A stretch of 21,138 nucleotides of DNA from Hydrogenophilales bacterium RIFOXYD1_FULL_62_11 (GCA_001802655.1 MGZO01000128.1:1-21138); one strand, 5' to 3'; positions 1 to 8,810 are shown, counted from the first letter of the stretch. Made by a program: numbers and translations. Notes: generated by a model not told the origin, from the sequence alone.

Positions 1-149
1 TCGCCCTGGCGCACCGAGACGTTCTGGCCGATGCCTTCGGAGATTTCGGTGTCGGCGGCGGTTGCGCCGCTTTTCATCGCGTGCTCGATGACGGTCTGAG
101 ACAGGCTGATGAGCTGGTCGCGGGTGTAGCTGAAATGGGAGCGGGACAT
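1..149 (-). CDS. pmbA: PmbA/TldE-like metalloprotease subunit (N-terminal 49 residues only)
   Basis: The minus-strand frame opens at an ATG at 149 and runs off the left edge of the window. The visible N-terminus begins MSRSHFSYTRDQL and continues through a segment resembling the TldD/PmbA family opening (ATAADTEISEGIGQNVSVRQG, where the family typically has a GAS-DAEV-like stretch followed by SVSTRYGE). Family knowledge: PmbA (TldE) pairs with the zinc protease TldD and acts in the cytoplasm in peptide or protein maturation. Only about 49 residues are visible, so no catalytic feature can be checked. It is divergent from darP, with 68 bp between the two chosen start codons. Recognition rests on N-terminal similarity and the neighbour, so confidence is moderate. 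Confidence 0.72.
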   Translation of the reverse strand, partial: MSRSHFSYTRDQLISLSQTVIEHAMKSGATAADTEISEGIGQNVSVRQG

Positions 150-217
150 GGCGTGTGGGCGAAAAGGAGTGGGAGGCGGCTACGTTTTTTGGGCGTTTTG
201 TTGGGCTGGAAACTACA

Positions 218-781
218 ATGACGATCATAACAGCAACCGAAAGCCCTACCGTGCGCCTGATTGATCCCGATGCCGAGCTGGAATTCGACCCTGATGATGT
301 ATACGACGGTCCCAGCAAAAGCCAGCAAAAACGCGACGTTGAAGCCCTCCAGGAGCTGGGCGAGACCTTGGTCAAGCTTCCGGCAGCCCAGTTCAAACGC
401 ATCGAATTGCCCGAAAACCTGCGTACAGCCGTGGCCGACTGCCGCAAAATCACCCAGAACGGGGCACTGCGCCGGCAAAAGCAATATATCGGCAAGATCA
501 TGCGCGGCGTCGATCCGGCGCCGATTCAAGCGCAGCTGGATGTGTTCAACGGCGTGTCGGTGGCGGAGAACGCCAAGCTGCACCAGTCTGAAAGATGGCG
601 CGACAAGCTGATTGCCGAAAACGACGCGCTGACCTTGTTTCTGAATGCGCACCCCGACGCCGACGCAACGCATTTGCGGCAGTTGATCCGCAATGCGCGT
701 GACGAGGCTGCTCACAACAAACCGCCGAAAGCCTTCCGCGAGATATTCCGGGTGATCCGTGAATTGCTGGACAAAGCCTGA
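218..781 (+). CDS. darP: Ribosome-associated protein DarP (YjgA, DUF615)
   Basis: The 187-residue product has the features of the YjgA/DUF615 family: a conserved block with SKSQQKRDVEALQELGE near residues 33-49, then LVKLP, and a helical charged C-terminal half ending IFRVIRELLDKA. Family knowledge: DarP binds late 50S ribosomal precursors in the cytoplasm and helps their maturation. I chose the ATG at 218, where the protein starts MTIITATESP and a weak GGA element (TGGAAAC) lies a few bases upstream. A GTG at 155 would extend the frame by 21 residues, but it lies only 5 bp from the divergent pmbA start and would leave no room for promoters. The downstream gap to the DUF748 gene holds a short tandem repeat. 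Confidence 0.9.
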   Translation: MTIITATESPTVRLIDPDAELEFDPDDVYDGPSKSQQKRDVEALQELGETLVKLPAAQFKRIELPENLRTAVADCRKITQNGALRRQKQYIGKIMRGVDPAPIQAQLDVFNGVSVAENAKLHQSERWRDKLIAENDALTLFLNAHPDADATHLRQLIRNARDEAAHNKPPKAFREIFRVIRELLDKA

Positions 782-792
782 TTGAGGCGCGA

Positions 793-840
793 ATGCCCCG
801 GGGCATCAATACCCGAAGGGCATCAATACCCGAAGGGCAT
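793..840. repeat. 14-bp palindrome followed by a 17-bp tandem repeat
   Basis: ATGCCCCGGGGCAT at 793-806 is a perfect 14-bp palindrome. It merges into a direct repeat with unit GGGCATCAATACCCGAA, seen complete at 801-817 and 818-834, with a third partial copy (GGGCAT) at 835-840. Each unit also contains CCCGAAGGG, a small 3-bp hairpin. The element sits just after the darP stop and before the DUF748 gene. There is no T-run, so it is not a typical terminator. It could be an imperfect local duplication or a protein-binding site; nothing in the sequence decides this. Confidence 0.8.
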
Positions 841-913
841 GAAGTGCGCGAAGCAGCGCGAAAGTAACGATATCCAGATGTCTTCGCCGATATAACAACC
901 CCGAGAAAACGCC

Positions 914-3900
914 ATGTGGGGCCGCATCGCAAAATTTGCCTTGAGCCTGCCGGTGGTGCTTGCGGCCGCACTGTTCGCGCTCTATCTGGTTTCCGGATTT
1001 TTCCTCGTCAATCCGCTGGCGCAAAAGGTTTTGCCCTGGCTCGGTGAGGCCAGGCTCGCCAGCCAACTCTCCGCGCAGCAGGTCAAGTTCAACCCGCTCA
1101 CCCTCGAAGCCACCGTGACCGGACTCAAGCTGGCCGAACCAAGCGGCGCGCCCCTGGCCGGCTTCGACCGCCTGTACGTCAATCTCGATACCACCGGACT
1201 GTTCCGCTGGGCCTGGCGCATCCAGGCTATCCAGATCGACAAGCCGCGCGCCACCTTACTGGTGCGGCCGGGCGGGCGGCTCAACTGGCAAGGCCTGCTC
1301 GACAAGCTCAAAGAAGACAAGGAGCCGCCTTCGGACACGATTCCACGCGTGTTGATCGACCATATTGCGATTGCCGACGGCGATATTGATTACACCGATG
1401 CCAATCGGGTTGGCCTGCCGTTCAAGGTGGCGCTGGCACCCCTCGGCATCGAGCTGGATGGCTTGTCGACGCTGGCTGAAGATCGCGGCGACTACCTGGT
1501 GGCGGCCAAATTGCCCGAACAGGGCGGCACGCTCAAATGGAAAGGCGATGTCGGCCTGAACCCGCTGGTGTCGAACGGCCAGGTCGGACTGGAAGGCGTG
1601 CGCATGGGCAATCTGCTGCGCGTGGTGAAAAGCCCGCGTAATTTCGAGCTGCCATCCGGCATGCTCGCTGCCGGCCTGACCTACCAGTTCGCCATGGTTC
1701 GCAGCCCAACCGGCAATGACCAGCCCTCGCTGCTGATCAAGGATGCCAGCCTGCGGGTGAGCGACCTTGCCCTTGCGCCCAAGGGCGGCGGCGCGCCCGT
1801 GCTGCAACTGCGGGAGGCCAGCATCAGCAAAGCGAATCTCGATTTGTTGCGGCGTTCGGTCGATGTGGCGAGTGTGCGTTTGAGCGGCGCGCAGCTGGCA
1901 GCCCGCCGCAACGCTGCGGGCGTACTGGACTGGCAGACCCTGTTTGCACCCGTTGGCACGCCTGCGGAGACGACGCCCCACGCTGCTTCGAGCGCGGCAG
2001 CGCCGTCTGCACCCGCAGCAAGCTGGAAGCTCTCGCTGCGTGAACTCGCCCTGACCGAGTGGACGGCGCGGTTGACCGATCAGACGTTTGTGCAGCCACT
2101 GACCGCCGAGGTGAGCCGTTTCGACCTGAGTGCTGCAGCAGCGGGCGAGGTCGGCGCAAAAACTGCGTTGACGGTGGGGCCGGTCAAGGCTTCGCTGGGG
2201 TCGCTTGAACTGCGTTCGGGCGCGGCGCCGGTGGCGACCCTGGCGCGCGTCGAACTAAACAACGCGCGCCTTGCGCTGGCCGACAGGCGGCTCGATATCG
2301 ACGCGCTGACGTTGTCAGGGGTGACGACCCAGGTGGCGCGGCAAAAAGACGGCACCCTGAACTGGGCGCGCATTCTGCAAAAAGTGCCTGGTTCCGCTGC
2401 CGCCGTGGCCGCGCCTGAATCGAAAACGCCGGCTGCGCAGCCGCTGCAAATCACGCTGGCGCGCTTTGCGCTGGAGGCTGTCAATGTCGGCTTCAGCGAC
2501 CAGACCCCCCTCCGGCCGGTCACGCTAGACCTGGTCGACGGCTTCGTCAAGGCAGGCGACCTCAACCTGGATCTGACGCGCCCGGTGCCGCTCGAGACCG
2601 GTTTTTCGATCAGGCAGGGCGGGCGATTCGACGCCAGCGGCACCCTGGCGCCCGCGCCCTTGCAAGGTGCGATGGCACTCAAGCTCGCCGGCGTGTCGCT
2701 CAAACCGTTCGCGCCTTACCTCAACTCGATCGTCCGGCTGAATCTCAACCGCGGCACAGCGGGCGCATCCGGCACGCTCAAGCTGGCGTCCCGCAGCGGC
2801 CAACCCCTGTCGCTCGCTTTCGACGGCGGCTTCAGCGTGGACAAGCTGGACATTACCGAAGAAGAAAGCGGCGCGTCCTTCCTCGGCTGGGAGCGTCTGG
2901 CGAGCCGTGACCTGAAAGTGGGGCTGGCCCCCAATCGGGTGCATCTGGGCATGCTGCGCGCGACCGCGCCTTTCGCGAAAATTCTCATCCATGAAGACGG
3001 CCGGCCCAATATCCAGAAGCTGATGCGGAATCCGCCGGCCGGAACCGTTCCCGCGTCGGCTGCCGCACACGCAAAGCAGGCAGCGACCGCCGATAAAGGC
3101 CCGGACAAAGCTGCCAGCCCGCCGCCTTCAGCAAGGGCCCGCGAGTCCGCCCGGACGGACGCTGCACCGCCTGCTTTTCCACTTGAAATCGAACAGGTGC
3201 GCATCGACAACGGCAAGCTGGACTTTGCCGACCTGTCGCTGACGCCCAAATTCGGCGCCCTGATACATGCCCTGTCCGGCGTAATCAACGGGGTGTCCAC
3301 CGACCCCGACGCTGTCGCACAGCTGGAGCTGGACGGCAAGGTGGATGCGTTCGGCTCGGCGCGGATTCGTGGCACGGTGCAGCCGTTCAGGGCGACCGAG
3401 TTCACCGACATCACGCTCACGTTCCGCAATCTGGAAATGGCTAGCCTGACACCGTACTCAGGCAAGTTCGCCGGTCGCCGCATTGAATCCGGCACGCTGT
3501 CGGTCGATCTCGAATACAAGGTCAAGGCGCGCCGGCTGGCAGGCGAAAACAAGTTTGTCATCAACAAACTGAAGCTGGGTGAGCGGGTCGAAAGCCCGAG
3601 CGCGAAGAACCTGCCGCTCGACCTGGCCATCGCCCTGCTGGAAGACAGCAACGGCGTCATCGACCTCGACCTGCCGGTGTCCGGCAACCTCGACGACCCC
3701 CAGTTCAGCTACGGCAGTATCATCTGGAAAGCGATCGTCAATGTGCTGACCAAGCTGGTGACGGCGCCTTTCCGTGCGCTGGGAAAACTGCTCGGCGTCA
3801 GCTCGGAAAAGCTCGAATCCATCGACTTCGATCCCGGCAGCAGCGCGCTGCTGCCGCCCGAGCAGGAGAAACTCAAGATTCTCGCCGAGGCCCTGGCCAA

Positions 3901-4501
3901 GCGGCCCGCGCTGGACCTGACGCTGGAGCCGGGCTACGACCCCGAGGCCGACCGGCGCGCCCTGCAGGAACGGGCCATGCGCCACGAAGCGCTTGCCGTG
4001 GCCGGCATCAAGCTGGCTCCGGGCGAAGCGCCCGGCCCGGTGGATGTCAATCATTACAAAATTCAGACCTGGCTCGAAGACCGCTACGCCGAGCGCGCCG
4101 GCAAGGAAGACTACAAGCGACTGCGCGCCAGCTACCGGGACAAGGATGCGGGCGCCGCCACGCGCGTGTTGGACAGCGAGCTGATCGAGCGGTTGGGCCG
4201 CCGCTTCAAATCACGCGACGAGGGCCCTGCCTCGGCCTTCCACGCCGAGTTGCTCGAGCGGCTGACCCAGCAGACGAAAATCGACGACGACGCCCTGCTC
4301 AAACTCGCCGCGGCGCGTGGCCAGGTCATGCGCGACGCGCTTGCCCAATCGGGCCTCGACACCGGCCGCGTCGGCGTATCCGACCCCGTCAAACAGGCTG
4401 CCAGGGACAAGCGGGTAGCAAGCAAGATGAGTCTGGGGGCGGGTAAAAGGGTCGCCGTCGAACCTGCGCCTGCCGCTCAACCCACCCCGTCAGCACCGTG
4501 A
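914..4501 (+). CDS. Large AsmA-like DUF748 envelope protein
   Basis: This 1195-residue protein starts with a short positively charged end and one hydrophobic segment at about residues 7-31 (LSLPVVLAAALFALYLVSGF), fitting a single inner-membrane anchor with the rest in the periplasm. The body alternates long beta-rich stretches typical of AsmA-like/DUF748 proteins with Ala/Pro-rich linkers near residues 345-370, 490-510 and 710-760. The tail (about 970-1195) is charged and helical. Family knowledge: AsmA-like proteins such as TamB, YhdP and YdbH form elongated hydrophobic-groove structures implicated in moving phospholipids between membranes; DUF748 proteins are placed near this group, but individual functions are mostly unproven. 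The start follows a weak purine stretch (GAGAAAA). Family call is solid, function is inference. Confidence 0.85.
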   Translation: MWGRIAKFALSLPVVLAAALFALYLVSGFFLVNPLAQKVLPWLGEARLASQLSAQQVKFNPLTLEATVTGLKLAEPSGAPLAGFDRLYVNLDTTGLFRWAWRIQAIQIDKPRATLLVRPGGRLNWQGLLDKLKEDKEPPSDTIPRVLIDHIAIADGDIDYTDANRVGLPFKVALAPLGIELDGLSTLAEDRGDYLVAAKLPEQGGTLKWKGDVGLNPLVSNGQVGLEGVRMGNLLRVVKSPRNFELPSGMLAAGLTYQFAMVRSPTGNDQPSLLIKDASLRVSDLALAPKGGGAPVLQLREASISKANLDLLRRSVDVASVRLSGAQLAARRNAAGVLDWQTLFAPVGTPAETTPHAASSAAAPSAPAASWKLSLRELALTEWTARLTDQTFVQPLTAEVSRFDLSAAAAGEVGAKTALTVGPVKASLGSLELRSGAAPVATLARVELNNARLALADRRLDIDALTLSGVTTQVARQKDGTLNWARILQKVPGSAAAVAAPESKTPAAQPLQITLARFALEAVNVGFSDQTPLRPVTLDLVDGFVKAGDLNLDLTRPVPLETGFSIRQGGRFDASGTLAPAPLQGAMALKLAGVSLKPFAPYLNSIVRLNLNRGTAGASGTLKLASRSGQPLSLAFDGGFSVDKLDITEEESGASFLGWERLASRDLKVGLAPNRVHLGMLRATAPFAKILIHEDGRPNIQKLMRNPPAGTVPASAAAHAKQAATADKGPDKAASPPPSARARESARTDAAPPAFPLEIEQVRIDNGKLDFADLSLTPKFGALIHALSGVINGVSTDPDAVAQLELDGKVDAFGSARIRGTVQPFRATEFTDITLTFRNLEMASLTPYSGKFAGRRIESGTLSVDLEYKVKARRLAGENKFVINKLKLGERVESPSAKNLPLDLAIALLEDSNGVIDLDLPVSGNLDDPQFSYGSIIWKAIVNVLTKLVTAPFRALGKLLGVSSEKLESIDFDPGSSALLPPEQEKLKILAEALAKRPALDLTLEPGYDPEADRRALQERAMRHEALAVAGIKLAPGEAPGPVDVNHYKIQTWLEDRYAERAGKEDYKRLRASYRDKDAGAATRVLDSELIERLGRRFKSRDEGPASAFHAELLERLTQQTKIDDDALLKLAAARGQVMRDALAQSGLDTGRVGVSDPVKQAARDKRVASKMSLGAGKRVAVEPAPAAQPTPSAP

Positions 4502-4570
4502 GAGCCGGCTCGTCGCGGGTGGCCGGGGCAATCAGTTCTGGTTTTAGGTAGACGGCCCGGCGTTATTCAA

Positions 4571-4650
4571 GATATAAATGTCGATTGATTGTTTTTGTCG
4601 TGGTCAATCTGTAACAGCCTGGATGCCTCAGGCGATGCACTAGATTGAAT
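4571..4650 (+). promoter_or_regulatory. AT-rich leader of the response regulator gene, possible promoter
   Basis: The 180-bp gap before the response regulator contains an AT-rich patch unlike its surroundings, with TATAAA at 4573-4578 and TAGATT at 4641-4646 as possible -10 elements, neither with a good -35. TCAATCT (4604-4610) and AGATTGA (4642-4648) form a 7-bp inverted repeat, and GATTGA near 4583 gives a second pairing partner. The 19-bp motif found ahead of the other transcription units is absent here, which suggests that this gene is expressed independently of it. Confidence 0.25.
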
Positions 4651-4681
4651 CTGCCTTCCGCCCATACCGTTTGGTGATTAC

Positions 4682-5350
4682 ATGCATGCACAACCCGCCC
4701 AGGATGCCCAGCCAATGCGCGAGACTGGTGCGACTATCTTCGTAGTGGATGACGACGACGCCGTGCGTCGCAGTTTGACACGCCTGCTGCGTTCGGCGGG
4801 CTGGAACGCCGAAGCCTTTGCCTCGGCGGGCGATCTCCTGGAGCGTGCGCCCATCACTGGCCCGGGCTGCGTATTGCTCGACGTCAACATGCCGGGCATG
4901 AGCGGTCTCGAGTTGCAGGAACGCCTGTCCGATGCCGGCATCCCTCTGCCGGTGGTGTTTCTCACCGGAAAGGGCGACATCCCCATGAGCGTGCATGCAA
5001 TGAAGCATGGCGCTGTCGATTTCCTGGTCAAACCCGTGGAAGAAAGTGTCCTGTTTCAGGCATTGGAGCAGGCCATCAGGCGCCAGGCTGCCGAGACCAC
5101 GACCCGGCAGGGGCGCGACAGCATCCTGTTGCGGCTTGCCCTGCTCTCCATCCGTGAACGCGAGGTGCTGGAGCGGGTTCTGCAGGGGCGCCTCAACAAG
5201 CAGATCGCCTTCTTCGAACTGGGCATCGCGGAAAAAACCGTGAAAGCGCACCGCGGCCGGGTCATGGAAAAGATGGAAGCCCATACCATAGCCGAACTCG
5301 TCCACCTGTGCGATACGGTCGACATCCGGTTGTCGCAGCCTGTCGACTGA
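4682..5350 (+). CDS. FixJ/NarL-type response regulator (receiver + LuxR-type HTH)
   Basis: The 222-residue cytoplasmic regulator has an intact receiver domain (about 17-135): acidic pocket VVDDDD at 21-26, phosphoacceptor Asp67 in LLDVNMPGMSG, switch Thr95 in FLTGKGD and Lys117 in FLVKP. A LuxR/NarL-type DNA-binding domain follows (about 152-208), recognisable by LSIREREVL in the closely FixJ-like form, the NKQIA turn and the recognition helix EKTVKAHRGRVMEKM. The ATG at 4682 has GGTGA about 7 nt upstream; an ATG at residue 12 is an alternative. It is convergent with the porin gene. It is the only DNA-binding regulator in the window and the natural candidate to bind the recurrent 19-bp motif and to be the partner of the kinase at 9266-11077; both links are inference. 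Confidence 0.93.
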   Translation: MHAQPAQDAQPMRETGATIFVVDDDDAVRRSLTRLLRSAGWNAEAFASAGDLLERAPITGPGCVLLDVNMPGMSGLELQERLSDAGIPLPVVFLTGKGDIPMSVHAMKHGAVDFLVKPVEESVLFQALEQAIRRQAAETTTRQGRDSILLRLALLSIREREVLERVLQGRLNKQIAFFELGIAEKTVKAHRGRVMEKMEAHTIAELVHLCDTVDIRLSQPVD

Positions 5351-5425
5351 TTCTGTTCGGTCTCGAACCAGGATGCCGGGGCGCGGCGCAGTCCTTTGCG
5401 CTAGTTCGTTCCGATCGGCGGGAAC

Positions 5426-6814
5426 TCAGAACCGGATGCCCACGCGCACACCCGCAATGTAAGTGGTGTCCAGGTTCTGGAAGTTGCCGCTCGGGTCGAG
5501 CGTTTTGTTCAGCGCGGGCGAAATGATCTGCAGGCTGGGGCTGATGTTTAGCCAGGGCGTGACCGAGGCGTTGTAGTACATCTCGACCGCGTCTTCGTGG
5601 TCGAGTCCGAGATCAAACGTGTCGCGCAGGAAGGGAACGAAGTCGTCGCTGAATTCCGTGCGCGCCCAGCCGATCCCGAAATCGTCGCGCGGCCGTCCCG
5701 GCACCACACCCTTGCCAACCAGTCCCAGTGAGTAGCTGTATTTGATCGGATTCGCTTTTCCGTCACTCAAGCCTGCACTGAAAAACATCCCGATGCCGCG
5801 CTTGGGGTCGCCGGCGGGCTGCCAGACAAACTGTTCGAAACTGTAGACCGCCGCCCAGGTCTCGCTTTCCTGGTTCAACGGCGCGGCCGGGACGAGCAGA
5901 CCGGGCGCATGCTTTTCAATGATTTCGACCAGGATCGGGCCAGGATCCCCGAGCCGCGGGAAACGCTCGGTCAGGAGCAGGCGCGCAATGTTCGACGGAT
6001 CCTGGACGAGCGACGTGCGGTCCTTGTTGCTCCACGCGAAGGTCAGGTTCTGGTGGCCGGGAAGCCCGCCCGGCTTGACCTTCAGATCCGCGCTGACGAG
6101 CGCCATCACGCCATCGTTGAATGCGTCGCCCAGATCGTCGTTCATGATGGTGCCATTCGGGTCCAGCACCATGGCCGCCAGGGTGACGTCGTGAGAAGGC
6201 AGGTAGAGGGCGCCCGCGCCGTAGGCCGAAAGCGGCACCATGGCGAGTGCCAGCGGCATGTTGATCGAGGTGTTCAAAAAGCCGGTGGTGTAGTCGCCGT
6301 GGAGCACGTTGGTCGGTGCGATCGAGTTGATCTTGCCGAGGAACACGCCGAAATTCTGGCTGAGAAACTGCGTGTAGGTGAGTTCCTGCAGGCCGGTATC
6401 CGTTTCGGTGGGACTCGGCAGCATCCACGAGAGGTTGGCGGGCACCAAGGCACCGGTATCCCGCATGATGTTATCCCCGAAGCTGGTGACGGTCTGGACC
6501 TTGAAGAAGCCGCCCGGCCAGAAGCCCGCCTTTTGCGTATCCACGTTGAGCGTGGCGATGGCGTTGCCCCAGGACCCGCTTTCCTCGTCCTTGCCGCCGC
6601 TGATGATCCCCTGCGGCATCCAGTAGAGGTCGAGGTCGAGCACCACGCCCTTCCTGGCCATGTCGTCCCGTGCCCCGCCCCAGTCGCCGGTGAGCCGGGC
6701 GCGCGACGACAGGTCGCCGCCCCAGGTGTCGGGAGTGGCGTAGGGCATGGCATGGAGCGGGAGGGCGGTGCCGAGTGTGGACAGCAGGGCGGTCAGTCTG
6801 AACAGGTTTTTCAT
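5426..6814 (-). CDS. OprB-like carbohydrate-selective porin
   Basis: The 462-residue protein starts MKNLFRL and carries a signal peptide cleaved near residue 22 (TALPLHA). The mature protein contains the OprB-family opening RARLTGDWGGARDDMARKGV near residues 36-55, followed by aromatic beta-strands and a terminal Phe (GVRVGIRF), the usual outer-membrane assembly signal. Family knowledge: OprB porins let sugars or related small solutes diffuse across the outer membrane. The ATG at 6814 was preferred over an upstream in-frame start at 6877 because it opens directly into the signal peptide and follows a purine-rich AAAGAAAG stretch. It lies 72 bp downstream of the sulfatase stop on the same strand and probably shares its transcript, which suggests that it imports the sulfatase substrate or product. 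The actual solute is unknown. Confidence 0.88.
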   Translation of the reverse strand: MKNLFRLTALLSTLGTALPLHAMPYATPDTWGGDLSSRARLTGDWGGARDDMARKGVVLDLDLYWMPQGIISGGKDEESGSWGNAIATLNVDTQKAGFWPGGFFKVQTVTSFGDNIMRDTGALVPANLSWMLPSPTETDTGLQELTYTQFLSQNFGVFLGKINSIAPTNVLHGDYTTGFLNTSINMPLALAMVPLSAYGAGALYLPSHDVTLAAMVLDPNGTIMNDDLGDAFNDGVMALVSADLKVKPGGLPGHQNLTFAWSNKDRTSLVQDPSNIARLLLTERFPRLGDPGPILVEIIEKHAPGLLVPAAPLNQESETWAAVYSFEQFVWQPAGDPKRGIGMFFSAGLSDGKANPIKYSYSLGLVGKGVVPGRPRDDFGIGWARTEFSDDFVPFLRDTFDLGLDHEDAVEMYYNASVTPWLNISPSLQIISPALNKTLDPSGNFQNLDTTYIAGVRVGIRF

Positions 6815-6886
6815 GGTCTCGATCTTTCTTTGAGTGTCGTCAATCGGGGGCCGGAGTTGAAGGTGTGCACCGGGCATTCCCCAGGG

Positions 6887-8563
6887 TTACAAGTCGTGGA
6901 CGGCAGGGGTTGCCACCCAGCCGCCATCCACGCCGCCGGGCAGCATTTGTCCGACGTCCTCGCCCACCTCGTCATCGATCAGCTTGTTCAGCTTGGCATT
7001 CATGGCCATGAGCAGATCGGCGTTCTTCACCCGATCCAGCGCGAGGTTGTCGAGTTCGTGCGGGTCGTTCTGCAGGTCGAACAACTCGACGTCGTTCAGT
7101 TCGAACAATTCTTCGATCGACGTGGGCTGGTTGTGCTGCTTGGGGGAGTAGTAGCGCGTGAACTGGTAGCGGCCGTCGAACACGCTGCGGATGGCGCCGC
7201 GCTTGCGCATGTCCGGATGCAGGCCGGCCTCCTTGATCTTCGCCGCACCGCCGGGCTGGCTCATCAGGGCACTGGCTTTCTGCAGGAACTCGCCGTCCAG
7301 CGACGCGAACATGTTGAAGCAGTACAGCTGGCCGTCGCGCACCGCCTGGTGGCCAGCCTGGTCCGGGGCGGCAAGCACCGTCGAGAAATCCTTACCCGGC
7401 AGCGTCTCCATGATCGCCGCCTTCTTCTCCGGGCTGGCGTTGGTGAGCGACACCAGGGTCGGCGCGAGGTCGAGGTGCGTGGTGACGGCCTGACAGCGCT
7501 TGCCGCCAGCAAACGCGGGATGCGACACGATCAGCGGCACGTTGTTCTGTTCGCGGTAGGAGCTGGGGCCCTTGCCGGTCATCTGGTGCGCGCCGTCGAG
7601 CTCGCCGTGGTCGGAGGTCAGGATGACGATGGTGTTGTCGGCGAGGCCGCGGTCTTCGAGCTCCTGCAGCACCGTCATGATGTGGCGGTCCACATCGCGT
7701 AGCGCGTTGAGGTAGAAGTTGTGCCGCTTGCGCCAGCGCCAAGTGTCCTCCACGGGGACATGCCCGGTCATGACGGAATCGGCGATGACGAAATCGGTGT
7801 GTGCGGCCGGACGGCCGGGCGCATTGACAGGTTGTGAAAAACTGACCGGCAGCTCGAAGTCCCACTGCTTCGCGTACATCGCATGCGCCGGATCGCCGGC
7901 GAGGTGGGTCAGGGCGTTCTTGCTCTGCACCGGCTGTCCCGGCTCGTCCGTGTCGTAGAACATCACATCGTGCGGGTTGACGAGGTTCACCGCGAGGAAC
8001 CAGGGTTTGTTCTCCTTCGCCAGCTCCGCGGCCTTGCCGCGCAGCCAGTTCGCCGCGGCGGCGGCGATCATGCCGTCGTGCAGGTAGCCGCCCTGGGTGT
8101 GCGCGATGATGTCGCCGACGCCGAGGTAGTCCGAGAAGCCGTAGGCCTCCATCTCCTTGGTGAAGATCTTCATCTCCGTCGGCTCGGACAGCTTGTTCTC
8201 GGTCTCGAACTCCTTGGTGAGGTGCCACTTGCCCTTGTAGGCAGTGTAGTAGCCGGCTTCGCGCAGCAGGTGGCCGAGCGTCTTGATGTCGGTGGGCAGG
8301 CTCCTCGACCAGGGGAAGTTCGCGTTGTCGAACATCCCTGTCTGCTGGATGTGAAGACCGGTATAGATCACCGAGCGCGAGGACGTGCACACGCAGGAGT
8401 TGATGCGGTGATTCTCGAACACGACGCCTTTCTTCGCCAGCCGCTCATGGGCCGGCAGGCGATAGTCCTTGGGGAGTTCGTCCGGGCGGAAATGGCGCTC
8501 CTGATCCGTCAGGATGAACACAATGTTGTAGGGCCCACCCGCTGCTTGATTGTCGTTTGCCAT
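6887..8563 (-). CDS. Sulfatase-family hydrolase with atypical CTSSR active-site motif
   Basis: The 558-residue protein shows the alkaline phosphatase-like sulfatase fold: metal site near Asp20 in FILTDQE, candidate nucleophile Cys59 in NSCVCTSSRSVIYTGLH, GKWHL at 111-115, NPHD with His198, metal-binding SDHGE at 317-321 and Lys331. Sulfatases usually carry C-x-P/A-x-R, in which Cys is oxidised to formylglycine; here the third position is Ser (Cys-Thr-Ser-Ser-Arg). No signal peptide is present (MANDNQAAGGPYN), so a cytosolic enzyme is likely. The ATG at 8563 follows AGGAAG with 9-nt spacing. The promoter region upstream carries one copy of the 19-bp motif on this strand. No maturase gene is visible in the window. 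It could instead be a phosphonate/phosphate monoester hydrolase relative; the substrate cannot be told. Confidence 0.85.
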   Translation of the reverse strand: MANDNQAAGGPYNIVFILTDQERHFRPDELPKDYRLPAHERLAKKGVVFENHRINSCVCTSSRSVIYTGLHIQQTGMFDNANFPWSRSLPTDIKTLGHLLREAGYYTAYKGKWHLTKEFETENKLSEPTEMKIFTKEMEAYGFSDYLGVGDIIAHTQGGYLHDGMIAAAAANWLRGKAAELAKENKPWFLAVNLVNPHDVMFYDTDEPGQPVQSKNALTHLAGDPAHAMYAKQWDFELPVSFSQPVNAPGRPAAHTDFVIADSVMTGHVPVEDTWRWRKRHNFYLNALRDVDRHIMTVLQELEDRGLADNTIVILTSDHGELDGAHQMTGKGPSSYREQNNVPLIVSHPAFAGGKRCQAVTTHLDLAPTLVSLTNASPEKKAAIMETLPGKDFSTVLAAPDQAGHQAVRDGQLYCFNMFASLDGEFLQKASALMSQPGGAAKIKEAGLHPDMRKRGAIRSVFDGRYQFTRYYSPKQHNQPTSIEELFELNDVELFDLQNDPHELDNLALDRVKNADLLMAMNAKLNKLIDDEVGEDVGQMLPGGVDGGWVATPAVHDL

Positions 8564-8633
8564 GACTTCTGTCTTCCTGATAGGGTCTCATGAGGTACGC
8601 ATGGCAGGGCCAAGGCGCACTTGATTCCATGCC

Positions 8634-8679
8634 AAGGTAAGCCAGAAGCCGGGGAGGGGGAATTGGACTTTGGTCTTAT
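8634..8679 (-). promoter_or_regulatory. Motif copy B and -10 element, promoter of the sulfatase-porin unit
   Basis: On the minus strand, ATAAGACCAAAGTCCAATT occupies 8679-8661. After exactly 21 nt comes TACCTT (8639-8634), a plausible -10. The TT ending the motif would begin a poor -35 (TTCCCC) with 17-nt spacing. The predicted transcript would have a leader of about 60 nt before the ATG at 8563. The promoter assignment is inferred from the shared motif and spacing. Confidence 0.7.
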
Positions 8680-8764
8680 TGGCGTCGATCCCTATCTGGC
8701 GTGTCAGGCGGGTTTCGCGCCGGGACATGCGGTTGGGGCGGCGACGGCGTGAGTGGGCGGGGGA

Positions 8765-8810
8765 ATGAGACCAAAGTCTAATTGTTCCTTGAGCACCAAG
8801 CGCCTAACTT
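8765..8810 (+). promoter_or_regulatory. Motif copy A and -10 element, promoter of the lone receiver gene
   Basis: ATGAGACCAAAGTCTAATT lies at 8765-8783 on the plus strand. It is followed after 21 nt by TAACTT (8805-8810). A -35 of TTGTTC would overlap the motif end at 17-nt spacing. This copy and copy B sit back to back in the 280-bp gap between the divergent sulfatase and receiver genes, with 85 bp between them. Confidence 0.7.

Noticed and set aside
155..217. GTG-initiated N-terminal extension of darP
   Set aside because: It would begin 5 bp from the divergent pmbA start and adds residues unlike the family; the ATG at 218 is a better start.
801..840. Tandem repeat after darP considered as a CRISPR remnant
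   Set aside because: The units abut without spacers and there are no cas genes in the window.
5355..5401. Small inverted repeats (GTTCG/CGAAC and GCGCA/TGCGC) between the convergent regulator and porin genes, considered as terminators
   Set aside because: The stems are only 5 bp and no T-run follows on either strand.
5909..7702. A 597-codon open frame on the plus strand, antisense to the porin and sulfatase genes
   Set aside because: It is a shadow of GC-rich coding on the other strand; it crosses two real genes and its translation is rich in low-information Arg, Val, His and Gly with no family features.
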